DNA of 40,084 nucleotides from NCBI GenBank assembly GCA_947631175.1, contig CANRKI010000009.1:1-40084 (forward strand). The letters run 5' to 3'. Each line of letters starts with the position of its first letter. Within the stretch, counting starts at the first letter, position 1. The notes beneath the pieces are model-generated. The model worked only from the letters and a program-made list of their open reading frames with translations. It did no database searches and was not told where the DNA came from. The position numbers and the translations under genes were made by a program. Below are positions 19,819 to 29,272 of the stretch, one piece after another. Source of the DNA: an uncultured Flavobacterium sp. Lineage in GTDB: Bacteria > Bacteroidota > Bacteroidia > Flavobacteriales > Flavobacteriaceae.

Positions 19819-20289
19819 ATGAAGAAGAAACTTTTTATTTATCCTATTTTCTGTTTATTGTCTTTAGGATTACTTACTACATCCTGTTCTAGTGATGACG
19901 ATAGTCAGTCAATCGTTGAGGGAAACAAAAAAATAAAAATAACACTAACTGTTAATAATGTTGCCGAAAACGATTATGTTAATTTAACCATTGGAGGTAC
20001 AAAAGTAAACCAAACAACAGTGTTAAAATTAAATGGAGTTCCACAAAACAATGTTTCGGTTATAAGTTTCAGTAATGATGATTTTATGAACGGAACTGTA
20101 ACTTACGTGATCGAAGATATTGATGGTTTGTATGTAGCCAACACATCGGGGATTATTAATGATTTAACACCAGACAACGCTCAAATGACCTACAGTTATG
20201 TAGCAGAAGTTAATGATAATGTGGTGCAAAATGTAAACAACGCGCCTGTACAAGGTACAAACGGAATAACTTTAAATTTCAACTATTAA
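19819..20289 (+). CDS. Small lipoprotein, unknown function
   Basis: Signal peptide with lipobox LLTTSC followed by SSDDD. Confidence 0.65.
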   Translation: MKKKLFIYPIFCLLSLGLLTTSCSSDDDSQSIVEGNKKIKITLTVNNVAENDYVNLTIGGTKVNQTTVLKLNGVPQNNVSVISFSNDDFMNGTVTYVIEDIDGLYVANTSGIINDLTPDNAQMTYSYVAEVNDNVVQNVNNAPVQGTNGITLNFNY

Positions 20290-20308
20290 TTTGTATATAT
20301 TTAAAACA

Positions 20309-20345
20309 AAAAACTCGAAACTTTAATTGGTTTCGAGTTTTTTTA
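20309..20345. terminator. Hairpin terminator
   Basis: AAAAACTCGAAACtttaattgGTTTCGAGTTTTTTT. Confidence 0.8.
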
Positions 20346-20349
20346 TTAT

Positions 20350-21351
20350 TTAATTATTAAGCATAATCCAAAGTTTATCTTTTAACTCTGTCAATCCTTG
20401 TTGAGCAACAGAGGAGATAAACATATAATCCACACCGTTAAGATTACTATCTAATTCTTGTTTCATTTCAGATTTTAGTTCATCATCTAACATATCTGAT
20501 TTAGAAATTACCACTAAGCGATCCTTATCTAACATTTCAGGATTGTAACGTCGTAATTCATCTAACAAAATTTCGTATTCTTTTACTATGTCATTAGCAT
20601 CTGCTGGCACTAAAAACAATAGAGTCGAATTTCTCTCGATATGGCGTAAAAAGTAATGTCCAAGACCTTTACCCTCAGCAGCACCTTCAATAATTCCTGG
20701 AATATCAGCCATTACAAACGATTGGAAATCGCGGTAAGCTACAATTCCTAAATTTGGTTTTAAGGTTGTAAAAGGATAATCTGCAATTTTAGGTTTTGCC
20801 GATGTTAAAACAGATAATAATGTTGATTTACCAGCATTAGGAAAACCTACAAGTCCAACATCTGCTAAAACCTTAAGTTCTAAGGTAATATCAAGTTCTT
20901 CACCATACAAACCAGGTTGTGCATAACGAGGTGTTTGGTTGGTTGCTGATCTAAAGTGCCAGTTTCCTAAACCTCCTTTACCACCTTTTGCTAAAATTCT
21001 TTCTTCTCCGTCTTCAGTAATTTCAAAATAAACCTCATCAGTTTCTTTATCTTTAACAACGGTTCCTAAAGGCACATCAAGGTATTTATCCTCTCCATCT
21101 GCTCCTGTAGATCGTGCTGATCCACCATCACCACCATGCCCAGCTTTTACGTGTTTTGTAAATTTTAAATGAAAAAGAGTCCAAAGGTTTTTGTTTCCAC
21201 GAATAATAACATGTCCTCCACGGCCACCATCACCACCATCTGGTCCTCCTTTTTCGATAAACTTTTCGCGGTGTAAGTGAGATGATCCTTTACCACCTTT
21301 ACCTGAAGAAACGTATATTTTTACGTAGTCTACAAAATTTCCTTCTGTCAT
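20350..21351 (-). CDS. obgE: GTPase Obg
   Basis: [26 protein letters not shown] glycine-rich domain, [28 protein letters not shown]. Confidence 0.96.
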   Translation of the reverse strand: MTEGNFVDYVKIYVSSGKGGKGSSHLHREKFIEKGGPDGGDGGRGGHVIIRGNKNLWTLFHLKFTKHVKAGHGGDGGSARSTGADGEDKYLDVPLGTVVKDKETDEVYFEITEDGEERILAKGGKGGLGNWHFRSATNQTPRYAQPGLYGEELDITLELKVLADVGLVGFPNAGKSTLLSVLTSAKPKIADYPFTTLKPNLGIVAYRDFQSFVMADIPGIIEGAAEGKGLGHYFLRHIERNSTLLFLVPADANDIVKEYEILLDELRRYNPEMLDKDRLVVISKSDMLDDELKSEMKQELDSNLNGVDYMFISSVAQQGLTELKDKLWIMLNN

Positions 21352-21415
21352 AATTTTATTTTTAATTTACCCGCTTCCTATTCACGGGCAGTGCACATTA
21401 ATTATTTTAGCGTGC

Positions 21416-21423
21416 AAAGTTAC
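21416..21423 (-). promoter_or_regulatory. Candidate -7 box TAACTTTG for obg
   Basis: plus CAAAGTTA. Confidence 0.5.
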
Positions 21424-21464
21424 AATAAAAATGTGTATGGTTTTATTTTTTTACCATTTCTGCA

Positions 21465-21497
21465 TAAAAAAAGAGACGTTTTATCCGTCTCTTTTAA
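21465..21497. terminator. Hairpin terminator
   Basis: AAAAAGAGACGttttatcCGTCTCTTTT. Confidence 0.75.
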
Positions 21498-21499
21498 AT

Positions 21500-22768
21500 T
21501 TATATTTTTTTTACGCTAATTTTTTTAATGATCAACCCGGTTGCTTCTATAACTTCGAACTCTAATTTATTCCAAATCAATTTTTCACCAAGTCTAGGAA
21601 TGTTGGATAACTCTTCCATCATTAGGCCACTCACTGTGGTTACTTCGTAATCTTTGGCATGCTCCTCTAATTCAAAATTATATAAAAAATCATGTAAATT
21701 ATAATAGCCATCAACTAACCAAGTTCCATCGGGTTGTTGCTCTAGTTTAAATTCTTCACCCACAAATTCATCGGCATCACCTACTAAAGCTTCTAAAATA
21801 TCGTTCATGGTAATCATCCCCTGAAAAACACCATATTCATCAACAATGAAAGCGGTGTATTTTTTTGATACTTTAAAAGTTTCGAGCGCTTTATACGCTG
21901 TGGTATGTTCAATAAAATATTTAGGTTCTTTTATAATTGACTGAATGGAAAAGTCCGCTTTATCAATCGTTTCGAAGATTTTTTTTAATGAAACAACTCC
22001 AACAATTTCATCCAGATTATTTTTTACTACAGGATAACTAGAGTGTAAGGTTCGTTTTACTTTATCTCTAATCTCATCAGCGGTATCGGTTAACTTTATA
22101 TAAGTAATTGTTTTGCGATGGGTCATTAACGAATTAACCTTTCGATCGCCTACGTGAAATACACGCTCTACAATATCTTGCTCAATGTCTTGTAAGGCGC
22201 CACCTTCTGCTCCTTCTTTAATAATTGCTCTAATCTCTTCTTCGGTTACTTTTCCATCTGCCGTAGGTCTAATATTTAATATTTTCAGAGCCAATTCGGT
22301 CGAATGGGTTAGCAACCAAATAAAAGGTGTACATATTTTTGAGATTACTAACATTGGTCCGGCTACATTTTTCGCGATTTTTTCGGGAGTATTTAATCCT
22401 AATCGTTTCGGGATTAATTCGCCTAAAACTAGGGAGAAAAAAGTTAGTAAAACTACTACTAATCCAGTACCTAAAGGTTGTGAATAAGGTTTTAAAAAGC
22501 TAATTGATGCAATTGCATTTTGAACGTCTGTGGTTATTTTATCTCCAGAAAAGATACCTGTCAAAATACCAATTAAGGTGATTCCTATTTGTACTGTTGA
22601 TAAAAACTCGTTGGGTTCGTTTGCTAAACTAAGTGCTTTTTGAGCTTGTTTGTCACCTTTTTCTGCTTGAGATGCCAAACGGGATTTTCTCGCTGAAATC
22701 AGAGCGATTTCAGACATCGAAAAAATCCCGTTTAGAATAATCAAAAAAAGTATTAAAAATACTTCCAT
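21500..22768 (-). CDS. Hemolysin-family CNNM/CBS/CorC-HlyC transporter-associated protein
   Basis: CNNM TM domain, two CBS domains, CorC_HlyC C-terminus (DGYYNLHDFLYNF). Confidence 0.9.
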   Translation of the reverse strand: MEVFLILFLIILNGIFSMSEIALISARKSRLASQAEKGDKQAQKALSLANEPNEFLSTVQIGITLIGILTGIFSGDKITTDVQNAIASISFLKPYSQPLGTGLVVVLLTFFSLVLGELIPKRLGLNTPEKIAKNVAGPMLVISKICTPFIWLLTHSTELALKILNIRPTADGKVTEEEIRAIIKEGAEGGALQDIEQDIVERVFHVGDRKVNSLMTHRKTITYIKLTDTADEIRDKVKRTLHSSYPVVKNNLDEIVGVVSLKKIFETIDKADFSIQSIIKEPKYFIEHTTAYKALETFKVSKKYTAFIVDEYGVFQGMITMNDILEALVGDADEFVGEEFKLEQQPDGTWLVDGYYNLHDFLYNFELEEHAKDYEVTTVSGLMMEELSNIPRLGEKLIWNKLEFEVIEATGLIIKKISVKKI

Positions 22769-22786
22769 GTATAGGTTTAAAGTTTA

Positions 22787-23359
22787 TTAAAGATTTTCAA
22801 TAACAGTACTTAAACGTTGTGTAACTTCGGCAATTTCACCAATACCGTCAACTGCGTAAAACTTGTCTTGTTTTTTATAAAAATCGATTAATGGAGCTGT
22901 TTTTTCATTGTACTCTGCATATCGATTTCTAATTTTAGATTCATCTTGATCATCAGCTCTACCAGATGTTTTTCCACGTTCTAAAATACGTTGTACCAAC
23001 ACATCGTCGTTTGCTTCTAAAGCTACAGTAGCTGTAACTTCCCATCCTTTAGATACTAAAAATTGATCCAAAGCAATTGCTTGGGCCTCAGTTCTAGGAA
23101 AACCGTCAAATAAAAATCCTTTTGCATCAAGGTTTTTATCAACTTCGCTTTCTAGCATTTTAATTGTTAAACTATCTGGAACTAATTCACCTTGGTTCAT
23201 ATAAACCTGTGCTTGTTTCCCTAGCTCAGTTTCATTTTTAATGTTATAACGAAAAATATCGCCAGTTGATATGTGTACTAAGTTATATTTATCTCTTAAA
23301 AACTCAGCTTGAGTACCTTTACCAGCACCTGGTTTTCCAAATAATACAATATTAATCAT
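22787..23359 (-). CDS. adk: Adenylate kinase
   Basis: IVLFGKPGAGKGTQAEFL, HISTGDIFR, FLFDGFPRT. Confidence 0.96.
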   Translation of the reverse strand: MINIVLFGKPGAGKGTQAEFLRDKYNLVHISTGDIFRYNIKNETELGKQAQVYMNQGELVPDSLTIKMLESEVDKNLDAKGFLFDGFPRTEAQAIALDQFLVSKGWEVTATVALEANDDVLVQRILERGKTSGRADDQDESKIRNRYAEYNEKTAPLIDFYKKQDKFYAVDGIGEIAEVTQRLSTVIENL

Positions 23360-23391
23360 TCGTTGTTTTGTTTATTTTTTAAGTATAAAAG

Positions 23392-23922
23392 TTATTTTAG
23401 TTGATATACATCGGGAAGGTTCCTACCTAACTCGTCATAATCCAAACCATATCCAACTATAAATTTATTTTCTATTTCAATACCTACATAATCAATTTCA
23501 ATTTCACCTCTATAAGCTTCGGGTTTAAAAAATAATGTAGCGTATTTTACAGATTTTGGTTGATATGTTTTTAATAATTTATCGATGTCTAACACAGTAT
23601 GTCCTGTATCAATAATGTCTTCAATAATTATTATATCTCGATTATAGACTTCGGTCTGAATTCCTATAATTTTTTTTACAGATTCTGTTGATTGGGTACC
23701 TTGGTACGATGATAGTTTCATAAACGTTACCTCACAATTTCCTTGATATTTTTTTAAAATATCAGATACAACCATTACAGAACCGTTTAAAACACCAATA
23801 AATAAAGGCGTAATTCCCATATAATCATGCTGAATATCGGCTACCATTCTTGTAATAGCTTCGTCCAACTGATATCTATCTATAAAAGGCACAAAACTTT
23901 TGTCGTGCAGTGTTATTTCCAT
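23392..23922 (-). CDS. hpt: Hypoxanthine phosphoribosyltransferase
   Basis: PRPP motif DIIIIEDIIDTGHTVLDI, VGYGLDYDELGRNLPDVY. Confidence 0.94.
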   Translation of the reverse strand: MEITLHDKSFVPFIDRYQLDEAITRMVADIQHDYMGITPLFIGVLNGSVMVVSDILKKYQGNCEVTFMKLSSYQGTQSTESVKKIIGIQTEVYNRDIIIIEDIIDTGHTVLDIDKLLKTYQPKSVKYATLFFKPEAYRGEIEIDYVGIEIENKFIVGYGLDYDELGRNLPDVYQLK

Positions 23923-23945
23923 TTGCCAATATATTGATTAAAATG

Positions 23946-23953
23946 CAAAGATA
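23946..23953 (-). promoter_or_regulatory. Candidate -7 box TATCTTTG for hpt-adk
   Basis: plus CAAAGATA. Confidence 0.55.
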
Positions 23954-24205
23954 ACAATTGATATTGACCTAAAGTTGAATTGTAAAAAAGAATTACGTAT
24001 TTTTAAATTTATTAGTGCTATTATTTTTATTAATTAAAAAATACGATTACTTTTTTTTTATAAACACATTTTTAATAATAAATATCGTCTTCAAAATTAT
24101 GCTAATTTAAGTTGTTATCCTATTATTAACCATATAATAACTCTATTCTAGCAATAACTTTACTCCTTTTTCTTATTAAAAAGCTTTTTTAAATTCAATC
24201 TCTGT

Positions 24206-24751
24206 ATGAATACTATTACATATTTCAATACAAAAAAACATAATTTAAGTATAAAAAGTCGAAAGTCTGCTTTACACTTTTTAATAAAAAATAAGATTAC
24301 TGCTTCCCAATTTATTTCTATCCTTTATCAAGTTGATGCAAAACAAAAAATTGTTTTGTTTCATGTATTAGATATGATGGTTGAACAAAACCCGAAGTAC
24401 CTCTATACTTCTTTAGATTTATTCTTACAAAAATCTTTGAACGAAACACACGAATCCATAAAAAGATGTGTCTCACGAACCATTTATCATTTATTAAAAA
24501 ACGATAAAAACTGTTTCAATAAAATCCAAAAACAACAAATTATTGATGTCATGTTTAATTGGATTCTTCTTCCTTCATTAGTTGCAACACGAGTAAACGC
24601 AATTCATGTTTTATTTTTTTTAATTGATGAAGAAGACTGGATAGAGGCTGAACTCATTGATTTGATTCATAAAAATATGCGATTAAACGAAGCTTCATTT
24701 TTGAGCAGAGGAAAGAAAATTATTAAATTGATACAAAAACAAAAATCCTAG
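24206..24751 (+). CDS. Hypothetical helical (HEAT-like) protein
   Basis: All-helical ORF, plausible coding; no motif recognised with certainty. Confidence 0.6.
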   Translation: MNTITYFNTKKHNLSIKSRKSALHFLIKNKITASQFISILYQVDAKQKIVLFHVLDMMVEQNPKYLYTSLDLFLQKSLNETHESIKRCVSRTIYHLLKNDKNCFNKIQKQQIIDVMFNWILLPSLVATRVNAIHVLFFLIDEEDWIEAELIDLIHKNMRLNEASFLSRGKKIIKLIQKQKS

Positions 24752-24783
24752 CCTTAGTTTTTTATAAAACTAACCTAAAATAG

Positions 24784-24791
24784 TATCTTTG
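24784..24791 (+). promoter_or_regulatory. -7 box TATCTTTG for purK
   Basis: TANNTTTG match, overlaps the GTG start of the provided ORF. Confidence 0.6.
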
Positions 24792-24814
24792 TGCTAAACA
24801 ACACAACAACAACA

Positions 24815-25969
24815 ATGAGCTATTTTTCTTCTGATTTTAAATTAGGAATTCTAGGTGGCGGTCAATTAGGTAAAATGATGTTGACTGAAACTCGAAAATT
24901 CGATATTCAAACATACGTTGTAGATCCAAGTGCCGAGGCGCCAAGTCAATTTGGAGCAACTAAATTCTTTCAAGGATCTTTAAACGATTACCAAACCGTT
25001 ATCGATTTAGGAAACCAAGTGGACGTTTTAACTATCGAGATTGAAAACGTAAACTTAGAAGCTTTAGAAACCTTAGAAGCACAAGGTAAAAAAGTATATC
25101 CTTCGCCAAAAACCCTTCGTTTAATTTCGAACAAAGGCAACCAAAAAGATTTTTACACAAAAAATAATATCCCAACGGCTCCTTACCATCGTTTTGCAAC
25201 TTTGGAAGCTTTAAAAGCCGAAGTAACTAACGGAACTATTGAAATTCCATTTGTATGGAAAGCTACCGAAGGTGGTTACGACGGAAATGGTGTAAAAGTA
25301 GTTCGTAAAATAGAAGACTTAAACACACTTCCAGAAACAGAATGTATCGCAGAAACGATGATTCCTTTTAAAAATGAATTAGCGGTTATTGTAGCTCGTT
25401 CGGCATCAGGAGAAATTAAAACGTACCCGGTTGTAGAAATGGAATTCCATCCAGAAGCCAATCAGGTAGAATACGTTATTTGTCCTGCTCGAATCGAAGA
25501 TTCTGTTGCCAAAAATGCACGCGAAATTGCTTTAAAAGTTTCGGAAGCATATAACCACGTAGGCTTATTGGCTGTAGAAATGTTTCAAACGCAAAACGAT
25601 CAAATCTTAGTAAATGAGGTTGCTCCTCGCCCACACAATTCGGGTCATTATTCTATCGAGGCAAGTTACACTTCGCAGTTTGAACAACACATTCGTGCCA
25701 TTTTAGATTTACCTTTAGGAAATACGGATAGTAAAGTTGCCGGAATTATGGTAAATTTAGTAGGTGAAGAAGGTTATTCTGGACAAGTGGTTTACGAAAA
25801 CATCGAGAAAATCATGGCGATTGATGGTGTAACTCCACATATTTACGGAAAGCGCGAAACACGTCCGTTCCGTAAAATGGGACACGTTACCATTGTAAAC
25901 GAAAACATGGCCGAAGCACGTAAAGTAGCGCAACAAGTGAAAGAAACCATTCGAGTGATTTCGAAATAG
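24815..25969 (+). CDS. purK: 5-(carboxyamino)imidazole ribonucleotide synthase
   Basis: LGILGGGQLGKMM, KATEGGYDGNGVKVV, NEVAPRPHNSGHYS; start at ATG 24815. Confidence 0.95.
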   Translation: MSYFSSDFKLGILGGGQLGKMMLTETRKFDIQTYVVDPSAEAPSQFGATKFFQGSLNDYQTVIDLGNQVDVLTIEIENVNLEALETLEAQGKKVYPSPKTLRLISNKGNQKDFYTKNNIPTAPYHRFATLEALKAEVTNGTIEIPFVWKATEGGYDGNGVKVVRKIEDLNTLPETECIAETMIPFKNELAVIVARSASGEIKTYPVVEMEFHPEANQVEYVICPARIEDSVAKNAREIALKVSEAYNHVGLLAVEMFQTQNDQILVNEVAPRPHNSGHYSIEASYTSQFEQHIRAILDLPLGNTDSKVAGIMVNLVGEEGYSGQVVYENIEKIMAIDGVTPHIYGKRETRPFRKMGHVTIVNENMAEARKVAQQVKETIRVISK

Positions 25970-26025
25970 AATTTAGATTTTAGTATTGAGAAATTAGAAA
26001 AAGTAACTGATTTATATCTAGTTTT

Positions 26026-26439
26026 ATGATGAAAAAAGATATTTTTAAAATTATAGTTTTTGTTACATGTAATTTCTTATTTATATGTTGTAAAACCAAT
26101 CCTGAAAAGGAATTTGAGAAAGAATCAGATAAACTTAGAAAAGAATCTAATAAAATTTTACAAAAATATTTAAACGAGAATTATGATAAATTTTCTGATA
26201 AAGATTTACATAATAGAATGGACAGTATTACTAAAATTTATGTTTTAGATAAAAATAAAGAATTAGCTATTAAATTTATAGAAACCCGTAAAGGTATTGA
26301 ACGTATTAATTACTTAAAAGCATACATATCAAAGGAAGAGTTAAAGTTGATATTAGAAAAAATACCCAATAAATTTGCTAATGACACCAATTATATTTCA
26401 ATTAAACAACTAGTAGACAAACAACACAACAATAAATGA
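26026..26439 (+). CDS. Putative small lipoprotein inserted between purK and purE
   Basis: Signal peptide with FICC lipobox; ATGA overlap with purE. Confidence 0.6.
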   Translation: MMKKDIFKIIVFVTCNFLFICCKTNPEKEFEKESDKLRKESNKILQKYLNENYDKFSDKDLHNRMDSITKIYVLDKNKELAIKFIETRKGIERINYLKAYISKEELKLILEKIPNKFANDTNYISIKQLVDKQHNNK

Positions 26440-26918
26440 AAGTAGCAGTAGTAATGGGAAGTATTTCGGATATGCCGGTAATGCAACAAGCCATTGATGT
26501 TTTAAAAGAATTTGGTGTGGAAACTATGGTTGATATTGTATCGGCACACAGAACACCAGAAAAATTAGTCGATTTTTCGAACAATGCACACAAAAACGGT
26601 ATCAACGTAATTATTGCTGGCGCTGGTGGAGCCGCACATTTACCAGGAATGGTGGCAAGTATGAGTCCGCTTCCGGTAATTGGTGTTCCTGTAAAGTCAT
26701 CAAACTCTATCGATGGTTGGGATTCGGTTTTATCGATCCTACAAATGCCAGGCGGAGTTCCGGTTGCAACCGTAGCATTAAACGGAGCTAAAAATGCAGG
26801 TTTATTAGCTGTGCAAATTTTAGCAAGTCAAAACTCAGATTTGTTACAGAAAATGATCGACTACAAACTAGGTTTAAAAGAAGCGGTTTTAAAAGCTGCC
26901 GAAGGTTTAAATAAATAA
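26436..26918 (+). CDS. purE: N5-carboxyaminoimidazole ribonucleotide mutase
   Basis: VVMGSISDMPVM, SAHRTPEKL, AGAGGAAHLPGMVAS. Confidence 0.96.
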   Translation: MKVAVVMGSISDMPVMQQAIDVLKEFGVETMVDIVSAHRTPEKLVDFSNNAHKNGINVIIAGAGGAAHLPGMVASMSPLPVIGVPVKSSNSIDGWDSVLSILQMPGGVPVATVALNGAKNAGLLAVQILASQNSDLLQKMIDYKLGLKEAVLKAAEGLNK

Positions 26919-26928
26919 TCTACAATAT

Positions 26929-26967
26929 ATAAAGTCTCAAGAGCAATAACTTTTGAGACTTTTTTTT
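26929..26967. terminator. Hairpin terminator
   Basis: AAAGTCTCAAgagcaataacTTTTGAGACTTTTTTT. Confidence 0.8.
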
Positions 26968-29272
26968 AAAATGGATATCCAATAGCAATATTCAATATCA
27001 AATTATCTTTTCGCCATTGCGAATCACCAAATTCAACTTTGTCGTATGTCCACCTTTGCGCTTTAGGATAATAAGGAACACGAATAGGAAAAGCTAAATC
27101 TAATCTTAAAATTAAGATACTAACATCGGCGCGCAATCCAAAACCAGCACCTACGGCAATTTCAGATAAAAAATCTTTAGAAAATTCGCCACCAGGTCGC
27201 GCTTCATTTTTATTAATTAGCCACACATTTCCAGCATCAAAAAAAACAGCTCCTTCTAAAATACTAAACAATTTGGCTCTGTATTCTAAATTGGCTTCCA
27301 ATCTAATATCACCTGCTTGATCTAATAAGAAAGATGTATTTGAGGTTCTAGGATCAAAACTTCCAGGACCAACAGTGCGAGCTCTAAAAGCGCGAACAGA
27401 ATTGGTTCCGCCAACAAAAAATTGTTTTACAAAAGGAATCTCGTTAGAATTACCGTACGGATACGCCAAACCAGCCATAAATCGAGAGGCAATAGAGGTT
27501 TTAGAAGTTAACTTATGATAAAATCGAACATCAGTATCAATTTTATAATATTGACTAAACGGAACGCCTAAAATTTCTTTTTGATTGTCTTTATCAACAT
27601 TCGCTCCCCAAATTAAACCCGTTAAATTAGCTGATAAATCCAAAGATCCTTTAAAATACCAAGTACTTCGTTTGTTTGGTAACATGGTATTCGTAAAAAT
27701 ATAATTGTAAGTTGGACCAAAGGTAAGTTGTTTACTTAAAATTCGAGCATCATAAGGATTAGTTGCCGCTTGTTGTTCAAAAAGTTCTGTAACTGTACTT
27801 GGTGCAATATAATTTACCTCAATAATATCTAAATTGTGCTCACGCAACACATTTTCTTTCCAACCATATCCAAAAGTTGCGGTAAACGAATTTAGAGCGT
27901 ATAATTTCATACGTTTTTGGAATTCATAACTTAAAGAAAGTTTTGTTTTGGGTACAAAGTTAGAAGAAGTATGAAAAGTAAATGGAGCTATAATTCGAGG
28001 CCAGACCAAACTTGATTCGGCTCCGAATCTATAAATATCATATCCTTGATTATCACCACCTAACTGAAAATCCATACCTCCAAATATCGAAATATTAAAC
28101 TGCTCGGCTGCTCTAAAAAAGTTTTTATGTTTCCAATTCAAAGCAACTTCAAAACCGGTGTAACTGGCAGAGTTTGTTTTTGCGGTAGTTTCTAAACGAA
28201 TTGATTTCATGTTAGCGGGTGTTAACATATATACCACATCCAACTCGTGTTTGGTAGAATCCGAAATATAAAATTGATTTTTAACGAATTTAAATGTTCC
28301 TAAATTCACCAATCGATTTAATGAGAGGTTATGATCCTTACGATTGTATTTATCGCCTTTATCAAAATACAAAGTACGATCGTAAATTTTGTTTCTGAAA
28401 AGTAAATCGCTATCATTTATAATAAAGTTTTTATAGTTAGGAACCGTATCTATAATTTGACGGAATCGACGACTCGAATTTACATCGTAGCCCGAAAAAA
28501 CAAAAATTCGATTAATAGAATACGGATCGCGAGCGATTTGTGGTGTGCTTGGTTTTACTTTTAATTTTAAATCGACTTGATTTTTTCCCACGGTACTATC
28601 GGCCTGAATTAATAAATAATCAGGATTAAAATAATAATAACCGTTGTTTTTTAAATACTCATCAATCCTAACTCTTTCGTTTTTAATTGTTTCTAAATGA
28701 TAAGGCGAATTGGATTTTAATAGAGTTAATGGCTTGGTTTCTAAAATATCTTTCCAAAGTTGCGATGAATCAGCCTCAAAAATAACATCTCGAATTAAAA
28801 AGCGCTTTTTCAATTCCACCGCATAATTTATTTTTGCTGTTTTATTATTTCGAGTGGTATCCGAATTTACAATAACTCTAAAAAAACCATTATTCTCTAA
28901 TCTATTAATAAGCAACTTTTCATTATACACACGATCGACCTCGGATATTAGCACCGGTTTCTCGCCTAATTTATTTCTAATCCAAGCACCAATTCCTTTT
29001 TCTTTTTCAGGATTTCCTCCCAAATTATAAAAAAATAATTTAGGACGCATCCCTAAAAACTTTTTATTGGGTTTAGGAACAACCAAATTTTCCATGGCGG
29101 TTGCAAAGTTACCTTGTTGCTTTTTGGTGTATAACGAATCGGGAGTTAATTTAAAAGTAGATCCCGTGTACAGCCAATCGCCTTTAGGAACAGATTTTAG
29201 TCCGCTACACGCAGACATAGCAATACCTAAGGTAACGATTAAAAAGATACTATGTAATTGATTCCATTTCAT
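26966..29272 (-). CDS. BamA/TamA-family outer membrane protein (TamL-like lipoprotein)
   Basis: Lipobox MSACSG, POTRA-like region, C-terminal Omp85 barrel with FVGGTNSVRAFRARTVGPGSF. Confidence 0.88.
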   Translation of the reverse strand: MKWNQLHSIFLIVTLGIAMSACSGLKSVPKGDWLYTGSTFKLTPDSLYTKKQQGNFATAMENLVVPKPNKKFLGMRPKLFFYNLGGNPEKEKGIGAWIRNKLGEKPVLISEVDRVYNEKLLINRLENNGFFRVIVNSDTTRNNKTAKINYAVELKKRFLIRDVIFEADSSQLWKDILETKPLTLLKSNSPYHLETIKNERVRIDEYLKNNGYYYFNPDYLLIQADSTVGKNQVDLKLKVKPSTPQIARDPYSINRIFVFSGYDVNSSRRFRQIIDTVPNYKNFIINDSDLLFRNKIYDRTLYFDKGDKYNRKDHNLSLNRLVNLGTFKFVKNQFYISDSTKHELDVVYMLTPANMKSIRLETTAKTNSASYTGFEVALNWKHKNFFRAAEQFNISIFGGMDFQLGGDNQGYDIYRFGAESSLVWPRIIAPFTFHTSSNFVPKTKLSLSYEFQKRMKLYALNSFTATFGYGWKENVLREHNLDIIEVNYIAPSTVTELFEQQAATNPYDARILSKQLTFGPTYNYIFTNTMLPNKRSTWYFKGSLDLSANLTGLIWGANVDKDNQKEILGVPFSQYYKIDTDVRFYHKLTSKTSIASRFMAGLAYPYGNSNEIPFVKQFFVGGTNSVRAFRARTVGPGSFDPRTSNTSFLLDQAGDIRLEANLEYRAKLFSILEGAVFFDAGNVWLINKNEARPGGEFSKDFLSEIAVGAGFGLRADVSILILRLDLAFPIRVPYYPKAQRWTYDKVEFGDSQWRKDNLILNIAIGYPF

